Assembly (NCBI GenBank): GCA_019637645.1 | Contig: JAHBVH010000093.1 | Coordinates: 1 to 31,341 of the forward strand | From: Caldilineaceae bacterium | Lineage (GTDB): Bacteria; Chloroflexota; Anaerolineae; Caldilineales; Caldilineaceae | Length of the DNA: 31,341 nucleotides | Direction: 5' to 3' | Shown: one piece after another, positions 1 to 9,293 of the stretch | Layout of the letters: the number at the start of each line of letters is the position of its first letter | How positions within the stretch are numbered: position 1 is the stretch's first letter | Program-made: the position numbers and the translations under genes | The notes under the pieces: generated by a model | Told to the model about the DNA's origin: nothing | The model's input: only the letters and a program-made list of their open reading frames with translations | Database searches by the model: none

Positions 1-1173
1 GGTGTGGTTGCCGCTGGCGGGCGTCACCGGGGGGCTGGGTTGGGGGGCTCGCATGATGAACGTGAGCAGACCTTGAACCAGATTTTGGTGGAGATGGACG
101 GCTTTGATACCGACACGAATGTCATCCTTGTCGCGGCGACCAATCGCCCCGATATTTTGGATCCTGCTTTGTTACGCCCAGGCCGCTTTGACCGCCGGGT
201 GACCATGGACGCGCCGGATTTGCGGGGGCGGCGGTCGATTTTGGATGTGCATGTGCGGGGCAAACCGCTGGCTGCTGATGTCGATCTGGATGTGATTGCC
301 AAGCAGACCCCTGGCTTTGCAGGGGCCGATATTGAGAATTTGGTGAACGAAGCGGCCATTTTGGCGGCTCGGCGCAACCGCCGGTCGATCAGCACCGATG
401 AATTGCAAGAGGCCATTGAGCGGGTGATTGCTGGCCCCGAACGGCGCAGTCGGCTGATCACTCCCAAAGAAAAAGAGATTGTCGCCTATCACGAAGCCGG
501 TCATGCGGTGGCAATGCATTTCCTGCCCGATCATGATCCTGTGCACAAAATTACGATTGTGCCGCGTGGTATGGCGGGTGGCTATACAATGCCACTGCCC
601 GATGAAGAGACGCTATTGCGCACCCGCAATAAGTTTCGCGATCAATTGGTTGGGTTACTTGGCGGCCGGGTGGCGGAAGAGATTCGCTACCAAGATGTGA
701 CCACGGGCGCGAGCAACGATCTCGAACGGGTTTCTGGTCTAGCGCGGGCCATGGTCACGCAGTGGGGGATGAGCAAGAAGCTAGGCCCCATTCGCTATGG
801 CGAACGGGAAGAAATGGTCTTCTTGGGCCGCCAGATCAGCGAACACCGCAACTATAGTGACAAGATTGCCCAGGATATTGACGAAGAAGTCCATACTTTG
901 GTCGAAGAAGCGCACCTGCGGTGTCATGAAATTTTGCGCACCCATTGGGATAAGCTTGAAGCATTGGTGAAGCGCTTGCTCGAGATCGAAACGATCAACG
1001 CCGCTGAATTCGAAGCAATTATGCGCGGTGAAGCGCCCAAAGAAGGGATCGACAAAGGGCCCGAAGCCCGGCGTCCGCTGCGCGGCTCCGCGGTTGATGA
1101 ACAACGCACCAACGGCGAGAAGCGCAATGATGGTGGCCTTGATTTAGGCGGAACCTTGCCCGCTCCAGCATAG
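1..1173 (+). CDS. ftsH: ATP-dependent zinc metalloprotease FtsH, 3' part (5' cut by window edge)
   Basis: Membrane-anchored AAA+ protease that degrades misfolded membrane proteins and short-lived regulators. Only the part after the Walker B region is present; the N-terminal membrane anchor and Walker A lie outside. Visible are the second region of homology ([20 protein letters not shown]) with its arginine fingers, the zinc-protease motif HEAGH at nt 490-504, and the downstream segment [11 protein letters not shown], whose Asp is expected to be the third zinc ligand. A Lys/Glu/Arg-rich tail of about 45 residues follows the protease domain. The first codons, before RHRGAGLGG, read GVVAAGG where the family has DEIDAVG, so the Walker B acidic residues are missing at the very edge. 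The gene ends at TAG 1171-1173 and is followed by a strong terminator. Identity is certain from motifs; the oddity probably reflects a poor sequence end. Confidence 0.96.
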   Translation, partial: GVVAAGGRHRGAGLGGSHDEREQTLNQILVEMDGFDTDTNVILVAATNRPDILDPALLRPGRFDRRVTMDAPDLRGRRSILDVHVRGKPLAADVDLDVIAKQTPGFAGADIENLVNEAAILAARRNRRSISTDELQEAIERVIAGPERRSRLITPKEKEIVAYHEAGHAVAMHFLPDHDPVHKITIVPRGMAGGYTMPLPDEETLLRTRNKFRDQLVGLLGGRVAEEIRYQDVTTGASNDLERVSGLARAMVTQWGMSKKLGPIRYGEREEMVFLGRQISEHRNYSDKIAQDIDEEVHTLVEEAHLRCHEILRTHWDKLEALVKRLLEIETINAAEFEAIMRGEAPKEGIDKGPEARRPLRGSAVDEQRTNGEKRNDGGLDLGGTLPAPA

Positions 1174-1209
1174 AGAAGCGGAGTGGTGGCGTTATTTATA
1201 AGGATGAGA

Positions 1210-1256
1210 AGAGAGGTAAATAGGTAGCGTTCTACCTGGTTTACCTCTCTCCTTTT
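1210..1256 (+). terminator. Rho-independent terminator after ftsH
   Basis: Arms 1210-1220 and 1240-1250 are perfect 11-bp reverse complements. Inner arms AGGTAG (1222-1227) and CTACCT (1232-1237) extend the stem, leaving the loop CGTT. The stem is followed by CCTTTTT. It sits 36 nt after the ftsH stop and is good evidence that the next gene has its own transcript. Confidence 0.88.
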
Positions 1257-1289
1257 TCCCGCAGATATAAAAGAAGCAAGGGTAGTTCG

Positions 1290-2093
<804 letters not shown>

Positions 2094-2105
2094 TCACGGC
2101 ACGGC

Positions 2106-2945
2106 ATGCTCTGGGGTATTCTACGGCTTCTCCGGCTGAGTAATTCACTCTCCGCTAGTTTCCTCGTGCTACTTGGCGCTCACTTGACCCATACCGCGCT
2201 CTGGCATAGCCGCCTCTGGCTGACAGTTCTAGCCATGTGGTCTATCACCGCGTTTGGCTATGTCAGCAACGACCTCAGTGATCAAGCTGAAGATCAGATC
2301 AATAAACCAGATCGACCGCTACCGGCGGCCCGCGTCACGCGGGATCAGGCGCGTTTATTGGCGGCTGGCCTAGTGGGATTGGCCCTGTTGTCCAGTAGCC
2401 AACTTGGGGTAGGCGCGCTGTTGGTTGCGCTGGGTGTTCTGAGTTTATTGAGGTGGTACAACAACCAGCTCAAGGGGACAAGTGGCCTTGGCAATCTGCT
2501 CATTGCGGTATTGGCGGGCAGTGCGCTCTTTCCTGGTGTCGTTGCGGTCTATGGTTGGCAGCAGGCCCCCTGGAGGGAACTATGGCCCGCTGCCTTGGCA
2601 TTGGGCCTCTTTGTGCTGGCTCGTGAAATTCTCAAGACACTAGAAGATCAGCGCGGCGATCAGGCTGCGGGCAAGCAGACGCTTGCCCTATCCCTTGGCG
2701 TCGTCAAAACACGGCAGTTGTTAGCTTTCCTGACCCTTCTGCTTTTGCTGGTGGTGTGGGGGCTGGGACATTGGTGGGGGTATGCCTGGCCGGCGATTGG
2801 CTTGTTGCTGGTTGGCGTTGTGCTGCCGTTGGGGTGGAGTGTCTATTACGTCACGCCTGCTGCGCCTGTTGCACATGTCCGGCGGGCTTTAGCGCTTTTA
2901 AAAGGTGCCTACTTGGTTGGGCTGGTGGCGCTCTGGTTGGCCTAG
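2106..2945 (+). CDS. UbiA-family prenyltransferase
   Basis: Integral membrane prenyltransferase that moves a polyprenyl group from its diphosphate to an acceptor. The 279-residue length is typical. The first Asp-rich motif is N55-D56-L-S-D59-Q-A-E-D63, followed by NKPDRPLP, as in family members that bind Mg-diphosphate. The second is LEDQRGDQAAGKQTL at about 179-193. Eight or so hydrophobic stretches surround the motifs. The form NDxxDxxxDxxNKPDRP resembles the branch of UbiA proteins acting on geranylgeranylglyceryl phosphate, (bacterio)chlorophyll or homogentisate, but the substrate cannot be told from sequence alone. It sits 12 nt after the two-TM gene in a likely two-gene unit and is convergent with the DUF3307 gene, with only a few bases between the stops. 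Confidence 0.88.
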   Translation: MLWGILRLLRLSNSLSASFLVLLGAHLTHTALWHSRLWLTVLAMWSITAFGYVSNDLSDQAEDQINKPDRPLPAARVTRDQARLLAAGLVGLALLSSSQLGVGALLVALGVLSLLRWYNNQLKGTSGLGNLLIAVLAGSALFPGVVAVYGWQQAPWRELWPAALALGLFVLAREILKTLEDQRGDQAAGKQTLALSLGVVKTRQLLAFLTLLLLLVVWGLGHWWGYAWPAIGLLLVGVVLPLGWSVYYVTPAAPVAHVRRALALLKGAYLVGLVALWLA

Positions 2946-2951
2946 ATGGGG

Positions 2952-3503
2952 TTAAAGCCAGGCTTGATATAAGCGCAAGCTGAGGACAAAGAGAAGAGGA
3001 AGACCCGCATATTGAGAAAGTTCTAAGAGGTGCGTACTCGCCCAATGGATGGCGCGTCTTTCACCACAAGAACGCGTGGTCAATTCATTTGCCAATACCC
3101 AGAAGAAAACAAGCGTCGCTAGCATGAGGGCATAGCCGATCATAGGGAGGAGGACGGGCAGCGGCAGCACCGATGTGGTTGTGCCGGCCCAGATCTGCGC
3201 TAGGGCATACAACACAAGCAGATGGGCCCCTTGATCGAGCAGGAAGCCGAGGGCGAGCTGTTTGAGGGGTAGGCGCAATTTCAGTAAGTCAATCAGGAAA
3301 TGCAGAACACCCAAGATGACAAATAAGGGCCAGACGGTGAGCGATGGCCGAATCATGATGCCCGTCACCATGAGATGAATGGCGACATGCAACACAATGC
3401 CTACCCAACTTTCGTTTTTTAAGCGATAGATTTGATTGGTTTGGAGGGGGAAATCACCAATCAAATGACTTAGAAATAATGCTGCTATTAGGTCCATCTG
3501 CAA
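2952..3503 (-). CDS. DUF3307 family membrane protein
   Basis: About 183 residues with four to five hydrophobic helices. The N-terminus contains HLIGDFPLQTNQIYRLKN and a later HFLIDLLKL, the His/Asp pattern typical of DUF3307 membrane proteins, whose function is not known. Two starts are possible. TTG at 3503 has AAGGG 8 nt upstream; ATG at 3497, two codons later, lacks well-placed spacing. The gene is transcribed toward ubiA, and the stops at 2945 and 2952 face each other. Confidence 0.82.
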   Translation of the reverse strand: MQMDLIAALFLSHLIGDFPLQTNQIYRLKNESWVGIVLHVAIHLMVTGIMIRPSLTVWPLFVILGVLHFLIDLLKLRLPLKQLALGFLLDQGAHLLVLYALAQIWAGTTTSVLPLPVLLPMIGYALMLATLVFFWVLANELTTRSCGERRAIHWASTHLLELSQYAGLPLLFVLSLRLYQAWL

Positions 3504-3536
3504 TGGATTTGCCCTTGTCTATCAACGCCATCCTGT

Positions 3537-3566
3537 ACTATATTGTATTCAAATTCTCTACGACAA
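3537..3566 (-). promoter_or_regulatory. Possible sigma-70 promoter for the DUF3307 gene
   Basis: On the minus strand, TTGTCG (3561-3566), an 18-nt spacer and TATAGT (3537-3542) lie about 35 nt upstream of the start. The match is 4/6 and 5/6 to consensus, so this is a moderate prediction. Confidence 0.4.
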
Positions 3567-4114
3567 AGGTATCGAAACAATGACAGATTGTCTATTAATT
3601 TTGACTTCATTTTGTCGGGAGTTACGGGGCCTTTGTGCGGCTCGTGGGCGCGAATAAACAGGACATGTGCCTCTTGCACAGCCCCTGGGTGGCCGGTGGC
3701 TGGCAGCCGTGCCATTTTCTGTATGTTTCCGATCGTGACCCAAACCACAGTAGCGCTGTCTAGGGGAAAGGCTTTCCCTTGGGCGAGCAACAAACGCTGG
3801 TAGCTTCCGGCCTTTTTCTGGCTACCAGCACGCGAGCAGCAAGCCAGCCGAACCATCAGTCAGTAAACAACGCTGTGGTTGACCGCGGTCTTGGGTAACT
3901 ACTTGCTCATCGAAAGAGGCGCGCTCGCTATCTTTTGAACCTTGCTCATCGCACCGATGAGCCTTTACAATTCTTGTTCAGGTGGGTATCTTGAGCTAGG
4001 TTGATGACCAATGCAGCGTTGGTCGTTTCGATAAATTATACCGCTAACTTGCGTAAGCTCGAAAAGTAACGCCCTCTTGGGCATTGCTTACGGGCTGGCA
4101 CAATACGCTCAATC
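3567..4114. other. Gene-poor stretch, possibly decayed
   Basis: No convincing gene on either strand. ORFs of 86 and 122 codons are present but are low-complexity, start without ribosome binding sites and resemble no family I know. Small inverted repeats are visible: a 9-bp pair at 3796-3804/3821-3829 and the near-palindrome GGGAAAGGCTTTCCC near 3765-3780. Together with the truncated RHS gene that follows, it looks like a graveyard of a former longer locus; that is inference. Confidence 0.45.
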
Positions 4115-5632
4115 GTGCCAAGTGGCTGGCTAGCCAGCCAGCCCGGGTGCGTGTCTTGGGCAGTGGCGGGGCCTGCCGTTCCGAGATGCGCTATGTCTAT
4201 GGCGCGTATTATATGGAACCTCCAATATGTGCGCACTTATAACCCCAGCGGGGGGAGTTGGGTGCAAGATGCCCAGGTGACGCTTACCCACGACGCCCTC
4301 GGCAACCTGACCAGTGTCAGCCATCCGAACAGTATTGGCACTACCACCCTCACCTATGACATGGGCGGCCGCAAGACGGAGATGAGTGACCCCACTCTTG
4401 GGACCTGGAGCTACAAATACGACCGCCAAGGCAAGCTTACGCGCCAGACCGATGCCCGCGGTGCCACGATTTGTCTTTACTATGATAATATAGGGCGACT
4501 CGTTGGTAAACACTTCCGCTGGGATACCAGTTGTCCCACGAGTGGTGCTAGTTACAATGTGAATTATGCGTATGATCAAGAGCATAGCGCGACCAACCGC
4601 AGCCGTGGCCAATTGACCAACGTGGGCAATGGTGGGTATGGCAAACATCTGACCTACAATGACCGCGGTCTGCTGACGCGGGAGGAAGTCTGGATCAGTG
4701 GCATTCCCCAAAACGCGAACACCTACTACGGCTACGACGGCTACCTGCGCCCGACGACCGTGACCTACCCCGATGGGGATGTCGTCACGACAAGTTACAA
4801 TGGCATGGGGCTGCCCAATGCCCTCTATACCAATGGCCCCGGCAACCAGCAAGATGGCTATCTAGTGCAAAATGTGGACTACGATGCCGCGGGTCGTTTG
4901 GTGACCATGCAATTTCCGCTCGGCGGGAATCTGTGGCAAGCTTACACCTACTATCCGTGGTCGAAAACCACCGCCGACAGTCGTTCCAGCAGCGATAGCA
5001 ATGGGCGACTCCAGCAGATCGCGCTGGGGACGCAGGCCGGCGGGCGTGACCGCTACCGTGCGACCTATGCCTATGACAGCCATGGCAATGTGAGCGCCTG
5101 GACGGAGCAGATCAACAATAGCACGGTGACCAGCGCTGCGTTTAGCTACGATGCCCAAAATCGGCTCCTGACCGGCTTTGGACGTAGCTATGGCTACGAC
5201 AGTGGCGGACGGCTGACCAGCTATGAGGGTACCGCGCAGCGCGTTCACCCCACACAGCCCCAAGCCACCGCCCCCAACTGGAGCCAGTATGCAGTGGATG
5301 TCAATGGGAATTTTACGGCGCGGGTCCAGAATGGCGTAGCTCAGACCTTGGTTTGGGACCATGAGAACCGTCTAAGTAGTGTAACCGGTGGGGGCGTCAA
5401 TGATAGCTTCCTCTACGACGCCGACGGGCAACGGGTCAAGAAGACGAGCAACGGGACGACCACCTATTATCCCAACCAGTACTACGAGCAAACTGGTGGT
5501 ACCAACGTTGACAAGTACTACTACTTCAACGCGCCCAGAGGCACCCGCCCATTGCCCTGCGCCGCAACGGCTGGCTGGCCTATCTGCACCAGGACCGGGT
5601 GCCCGTTGGGCGCGGTAATCTGGCGCTGGTGA
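4115..5632 (+). pseudogene. RHS/YD-repeat protein, 5' fragment
   Basis: From about residue 35 the translation is a chain of YD repeats, for example YDMGGRKTEMSDP, YDRQGKLTRQTDARG, YDNIGRLVGKH and YDADGQRVKKTSNG. RHS repeats build the beta-cocoon shell of secreted or wall-associated polymorphic toxins and adhesins. There is no signal peptide and no plausible N-terminal domain. The first 35 codons do not look like RHS, and a different frame (open from 4057, reading RSEMRYVYGAYYMEPP) looks more protein-like up to about 4230, suggesting a second frameshift. After KYYYF near 5525 the frame turns to nonsense and stops at 5632, while RHS coding continues in another frame. I read this as the remnant of a larger gene that lost its 5' end. 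The GTG at 4115 is only the first start-like codon. Confidence 0.8.
4123..4140. repeat. 18-bp perfect palindrome
   Basis: TGGCTGGCTAGCCAGCCA reads the same on both strands. It sits at the left edge of the RHS fragment, where the recognisable coding sequence begins. Confidence 0.8.
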
Positions 5633-6168
5633 CAGCGGGTGGCAATCGCGCCCAACGGGCACCCGATGACCAAGGCTTCTACGCCTATGGCAAACTACGC
5701 CGCGGCATCATCGGCGTCGAACGCAGCTTCACGGGGCAACAGAAGGACTTTAGCAGCGGCCTCCTCTACTTCAACGCCCGCTACTATGATCCCGAGCTAG
5801 GACATTTTCTCAGCCCTGACACCCTCGTCCCCGACCCGGGCAACCTGTTCGACTATAACCGATACATGTACGGATATGGCAATCCCATGCGGTATAATGA
5901 TCCAACGGGGCATTGCCCTAAGCCACCGGATAAATATGCAAATGTGATTTGCGTTGCCGGATTTATCCCTACCAAGGAATCGGAGGGGGCACCTGGTAGT
6001 TGGATCGTTTATCAGGGTGATGGTCGAGATTTTTCTAGTGATTCGACGGGCCAGAGTTCACGATTTTATTTTTGGATCAATGCGGATACAGGCGAATTCA
6101 TTGGGGACCCTATTGAGCTGTGTTCGCTCAATCCCGTTTGCTTTCTACCCTTCCTCGGCTGCCGGTAA
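5524..6168 (+). pseudogene. RHS/YD-repeat protein, 3' fragment with RHS core
   Basis: In the frame offset by one from the upstream fragment, RHS coding resumes at about 5540 with HPPIALRRNGWLAYLHQD. It runs to the conserved RHS core: SSGLLYFNARYYDPELGHFL, NRYMYGYGNPM, then NDPTGH. The core marks the end of the shell; about 75 residues follow, ending at TAA 6166-6168, where a polymorphic toxin would carry its variable effector. That tail matches no toxin I recognise and is short. A stand-alone ORF could start at 5599, but it would begin in mid-core. The last 24 nt overlap the 3' end of the opposite-strand nuclease-like gene. Confidence 0.8.
5596..5665. repeat. 19-bp perfect inverted repeat inside the RHS coding region
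   Basis: Arms 5596-5614 and 5647-5665 are exact reverse complements (left arm begins CGGGTGCCCG), with 32 nt between. The segment encodes residues inserted between the usual YLHQD motif and the following RHS core, where relatives have only a short HLGS-type link. Confidence 0.85.
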
Positions 6169-7167
6169 ATGAGCCGCAAACTCCTCCCACGTCGCGGCGT
6201 CGAGCGCCGGGTTGACGAGGGGGTTGAGTTGGGCGAGGGTGCAGGCGCGCAGGCGTGTATGAACAATTGCAGGTATATCCCCCAACCGTTTTTGGAGGAT
6301 CTGTTCAATCATCTGTCGTGCCGTGGCGGCACCTTGTTCAATGCCTTGTTCAATGCCTTGTTCAATGCCTTGTTCAATGCCTTGTTCAATGCCTTGTTCA
6401 ATGAAATGCTGTTTATATTCAGCGGGCAGCAGGATATCCATCTCTTCTGGCGGGGTATGTTGGATCAGGATACGCTTCCATTCCTGCCCGATCTCCAGTA
6501 CCCGCTCTGGGGTCAAGGTCTCGTCCATGGTCACTCCTTCGGGTAAAGCCCAAACTGTCCGCAAGACTTCAAAGTAGGTCAACAACTCGTCGCCAACGTC
6601 GGGTTGGGCCCGGATGGCGGCCAAGGCTTTGGCCTTCTCCACCCGCCGGCTGGCAAAGGCTTTCACATAGGCGTTGTGCGGTGCATCGCGCAGTTCATTC
6701 AGCACCAATAGGGGCAGATGGCGCACCAACGCTTGCTTGCTGCGATAGACGCCAGCTTGAGCGGTGACCGCATAGCCCAACGCCTGCAACCGGTGGGCAT
6801 GGGGTGTTTTCGCCAGCAGCAGAAAGATGCTAAGGTCCGCGTGGCTCAGATCGTTGGTTGTGCGGTAGAGATATTCATAAGCCAGCGCTTGATGCAGGGC
6901 ATCGAGCGTCAGTGACTCGGTGTACTTGAACTCGATCAACACATGCTGTGCTTGGCTGTCGCGAATCCCATCCGGTAAGACGGCCATCTGCTCTGGGGTC
7001 CAGGTGGCGCTTTCGCGGCGGAGCAACAGGATATCCGCCTTGGGCGGATTCTGGGTCACTTCAATCTCCGCCATCACCAAGACCCCGCGCCGTCCGACCG
7101 AGAGTTCAAAGCCTTTGGCCACAAACCGATGCCATTTGATCGACGATCGCTGCACACGCTTCTGCAT
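6145..7167 (-). CDS. PD-(D/E)XK nuclease-like protein with DUF4351-type tail (paralogue 1)
   Basis: 340 residues. The N-terminal half has PD-(D/E)XK spacing: D45 in PPKADILLLRR, then E79-F-K81 in VLIEFKYTES. This core resembles Rpn-type and related putative transposase/nuclease families. Residues about 255-279 are six copies of the four-residue unit IEQG, encoded by a perfect 12-bp tandem repeat. The C-terminus (QILQKRLGDIP, then NPALDAATWEEFAAHLP) matches the DUF4351 type. A near-consensus promoter lies so close upstream that the mRNA may be leaderless. It is a clear paralogue of the gene at 28616-29641, with many identical blocks such as LPLLVLNELRD and LTPERV. The function is unknown; nucleic-acid cleavage is inferred only from the motif. 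Confidence 0.85.
   Translation of the reverse strand: MQKRVQRSSIKWHRFVAKGFELSVGRRGVLVMAEIEVTQNPPKADILLLRRESATWTPEQMAVLPDGIRDSQAQHVLIEFKYTESLTLDALHQALAYEYLYRTTNDLSHADLSIFLLLAKTPHAHRLQALGYAVTAQAGVYRSKQALVRHLPLLVLNELRDAPHNAYVKAFASRRVEKAKALAAIRAQPDVGDELLTYFEVLRTVWALPEGVTMDETLTPERVLEIGQEWKRILIQHTPPEEMDILLPAEYKQHFIEQGIEQGIEQGIEQGIEQGIEQGAATARQMIEQILQKRLGDIPAIVHTRLRACTLAQLNPLVNPALDAATWEEFAAHLPAAEEG
6332..6403. repeat. 12-bp tandem repeat, six perfect copies, in coding sequence
   Basis: The unit CCTTGTTCAATG is repeated six times without a mismatch. On the minus strand it encodes IEQG units linking the nuclease-like core to the C-terminal domain. Perfect identity between copies suggests recent slippage expansion. 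Each unit change keeps the frame. Confidence 0.95.
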
Positions 7168-7173
7168 GGCTCC

Positions 7174-7202
7174 AGTATAAACAACGGGTGAGGGGCTGTC
7201 AA
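7174..7202 (-). promoter_or_regulatory. Near-consensus sigma-70 promoter of nuclease paralogue 1
   Basis: On the minus strand, TTGACA (7197-7202), a 17-nt spacer and TATACT (7174-7179). Only six bases (GGAGCC) separate the -10 box from the ATG at 7167, so transcription should start at or next to the start codon. The GGAG in that gap could act as a ribosome site only if transcription began unusually early. Confidence 0.8.
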
Positions 7203-7370
7203 GGGGGATGCCGCACCGTTCGCCACCGAGGCAGTAAGCGATGTGCTGGCCTTAGCGCTTGTGCTGGGCCGTACAAACAGTTTGTAGGTGTAGAGCTATG
7301 GCAATCCCGTGAATGTGCTGTTCCCGTTGTAGTAGGGTATGATGGGGCAATCAATCCTGATTCCATCCTA

Positions 7371-7394
7371 TCTGCTCTGTTATCTGTCGCCCGT
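7371..7394 (+). repeat. Left arm of a 24-bp perfect inverted repeat
   Basis: This 24-bp sequence, beginning TCTGCTCTGTTATC, is the exact reverse complement of 9202-9225. The two arms bracket one gene (7479-9182). The match stops abruptly on both sides, and no target-site duplication is visible outside the arms. Confidence 0.9.
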
Positions 7395-7478
7395 GCGCGG
7401 CCTGGCAGAGGCGTTATGCCTCCTATGCTTGGGCGGGCCTGGGCAACAGAGCCAAGTGCCAAGAAAGAGAACCCTGCC

Positions 7479-9182
7479 ATGTCTGCATTGACCCTCTCTG
7501 CCGCGCTCACCGTCGTTGCCCAAATGGCGGCGACTACACGTATGTGGCAGATTACTGACCCGCGCCATCCTGACTATGGTGCGATCTATCACCGTGATTG
7601 GGGAGTGGCTGAGCCCAAGAGTGCAGGCAAATTTCTGATCAGTTGTAGCTATCTGGCGCTAGCCGACGCCCTGCCCGATGATCAGTTGTTGGAGCAGGCT
7701 ACTCTCGCCGCCGCGTACCTGCTGCGGGCCCGCCGCCCCAGTGGCCTGATCGATCTGATCTCGGTCAACATTGATTCGGCACCGGATACGGCCTTTACCG
7801 TGCAAGAACTTTGTACGATCTTGGCACTGGCTCGCCAGCACCCCGTCCACCATCCAGCCTGGCAACCCCTCCTGGATCAGATCGCCACCTTTGTACGTGA
7901 AGCCGTTCCCGCCATGTTGAGCGGTGGTTTTCATACCCCCAACCACCGCTGGGTGATTGTCTCCGCCCTCCTTCAAGCCCATTCGCTCTTTCCTGAGCTG
8001 GCGGTCTATGACACCGTCGCCAGCTACTTGGCCGAGGAGATCGATCTCGATGCCGAAGGCTTGTTTATTGAGCGCAGCATTGGCGTCTATGATGCTGTGA
8101 ACAATCGGTCACTGCTCTTGATCCACGAACATTGGGATGCCCAGTGGCCCGCCCGCCCGCCCGCCTTGGCCGCCGTCCACACCAATCTGCAGACGGATCT
8201 CCAGTTGCTCCACGCCGATGGCACGGCGGAAACGGGCTTGTCGCGCCGCCAAGACTATGGCACCCGCCAAGTAGCACTCGGGCTTGTACCCTACCTCTTG
8301 TGGAGCGACCATCATCAGGCCACTCCCACCTTTGTGACGGCGGCGCATTGGCTTTGGCAACAAGCACTCCACCAAGCCAACATCCCCATTACTGACCACG
8401 AAGCCCATGTGCATTGGCTCACCTATGTGCTGCTGAAGTATGGTGAACCCGCGGCGGCGACGGCGGCACTGCCCACAAGCTTTGTCCGCCATTTCCCCGT
8501 GAATGGCATTCACCGCGTGCGCCGAGACTTGCTCAATGCCTCCTTCTTCCAGAGCACAACCCGCCTGCTGACCTTAACCTATGGCGAGGCCGAGCTGAGC
8601 AGTGTTAAGATCAGCCAAACCTATTTTGGTCAATTCATTGGGCGCTTTGTCAGCAATACGATGCACTTTGATGGTGCCACGCTAGTGCTGGGCTCAGCTG
8701 GCGAGAGCAATCTACGCCGGCCAGCCTATGAATTGCCCTTGGGCCGCCCCGTGCCGCCCGACCAATGGCAGGCGACTATGAGCGAACGCGCCCTGCGTTG
8801 GTTACCTCACGCGGTAAGCACCCTCACCGTCACCGAAGTAGCAGGGGGCTTTGATCTCCACTATCAGACGGTGGCCGGTGCCGATCAAGTGGCGGCCCAG
8901 CTTGCCTTTGACTTTCCCGTGGGCGGCATTTGGGAGACCAATGACACCCGCACCCAGCCAAGCGCGGGTCAAGTCATCTTTCTCAAGCAAGGCTGGGGGG
9001 CCATGCGTTATGGCCCCGATGTCATCCAGATCAGCCCTGGCCACCTTACGCATGGCATGTGGGCCATGCGCGACGCCGAAACCGCACCTGATCATGTCCG
9101 GGTGTTGCTCACTTTTTTCACACCGGTTGATGTAACCATCCACCTGCGCGCCTATCGCGGGCCGCTCACGACGTTAGTCTAG
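7479..9182 (+). CDS. Putative alpha/alpha-toroid plus beta-sandwich protein (heparinase II/III-like)
   Basis: 567 residues. The start at ATG 7479 is chosen because AAGAGA lies about 8 nt upstream and the preceding 97 open codons look non-coding. The first 350 residues are helix-rich with paired aromatic and hydrophobic helices. Motifs include FHTPNHRW (N155-H156-R157-W158), FIERSIGVYDAVNNRSLLL and GLSRRQDYGTRQ. The last 200 residues are rich in beta strands (LTLTYGEAELSS, GGFDLHYQTV). This two-part architecture and the Asn-His and Arg/Tyr motifs resemble polysaccharide lyases of the heparinase II/III type, but the assignment is tentative. No signal peptide is visible, so it may act in the cytosol on imported oligosaccharides. 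It stands alone between the arms of a 24-bp inverted repeat. Confidence 0.78.
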   Translation: MSALTLSAALTVVAQMAATTRMWQITDPRHPDYGAIYHRDWGVAEPKSAGKFLISCSYLALADALPDDQLLEQATLAAAYLLRARRPSGLIDLISVNIDSAPDTAFTVQELCTILALARQHPVHHPAWQPLLDQIATFVREAVPAMLSGGFHTPNHRWVIVSALLQAHSLFPELAVYDTVASYLAEEIDLDAEGLFIERSIGVYDAVNNRSLLLIHEHWDAQWPARPPALAAVHTNLQTDLQLLHADGTAETGLSRRQDYGTRQVALGLVPYLLWSDHHQATPTFVTAAHWLWQQALHQANIPITDHEAHVHWLTYVLLKYGEPAAATAALPTSFVRHFPVNGIHRVRRDLLNASFFQSTTRLLTLTYGEAELSSVKISQTYFGQFIGRFVSNTMHFDGATLVLGSAGESNLRRPAYELPLGRPVPPDQWQATMSERALRWLPHAVSTLTVTEVAGGFDLHYQTVAGADQVAAQLAFDFPVGGIWETNDTRTQPSAGQVIFLKQGWGAMRYGPDVIQISPGHLTHGMWAMRDAETAPDHVRVLLTFFTPVDVTIHLRAYRGPLTTLV

Positions 9183-9201
9183 CGGCAGCGTAGTGGTTCA
9201 A

Positions 9202-9225
9202 ACGGGCGACAGATAACAGAGCAGA
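9202..9225 (-). repeat. Right arm of the 24-bp perfect inverted repeat
   Basis: Exact reverse complement of 7371-7394, starting 20 nt after the stop codon of the heparinase-like gene. See the left arm for details. Confidence 0.9.
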
Positions 9226-9293
9226 CAGCACAATTGCTAGATAATGGGATGAGACGTGATGAGTGATTGGTAGCCAAGTTGAGAACCGTTCCT

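Noticed and set aside
3488..3856. 122-codon minus-strand ORF and 86-codon plus-strand ORF in the gap before the RHS gene
   Set aside because: They overlap each other, lack ribosome binding sites and known motifs, and look like chance open frames.
6145..6330. Internal translation start giving a small antitoxin-like C-terminal protein, as reported for Rpn systems (same idea for 29456-29641)
   Set aside because: In-frame ATG codons after the repeats exist in both paralogues, but no ribosome site lies at a workable distance (nearest purine-rich runs are about 20 nt away).
6332..6403. Short perfect direct repeats resembling a CRISPR-like array
   Set aside because: The 12-bp units are contiguous without spacers and encode a linker in frame; no cas genes are near.
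7188..7478. N-terminal extension of the heparinase-like protein by 97 residues
   Set aside because: The stretch is Arg/Cys-rich and protein-unlike, contains one arm of the 24-bp inverted repeat, and a better start with a ribosome site is at 7479.
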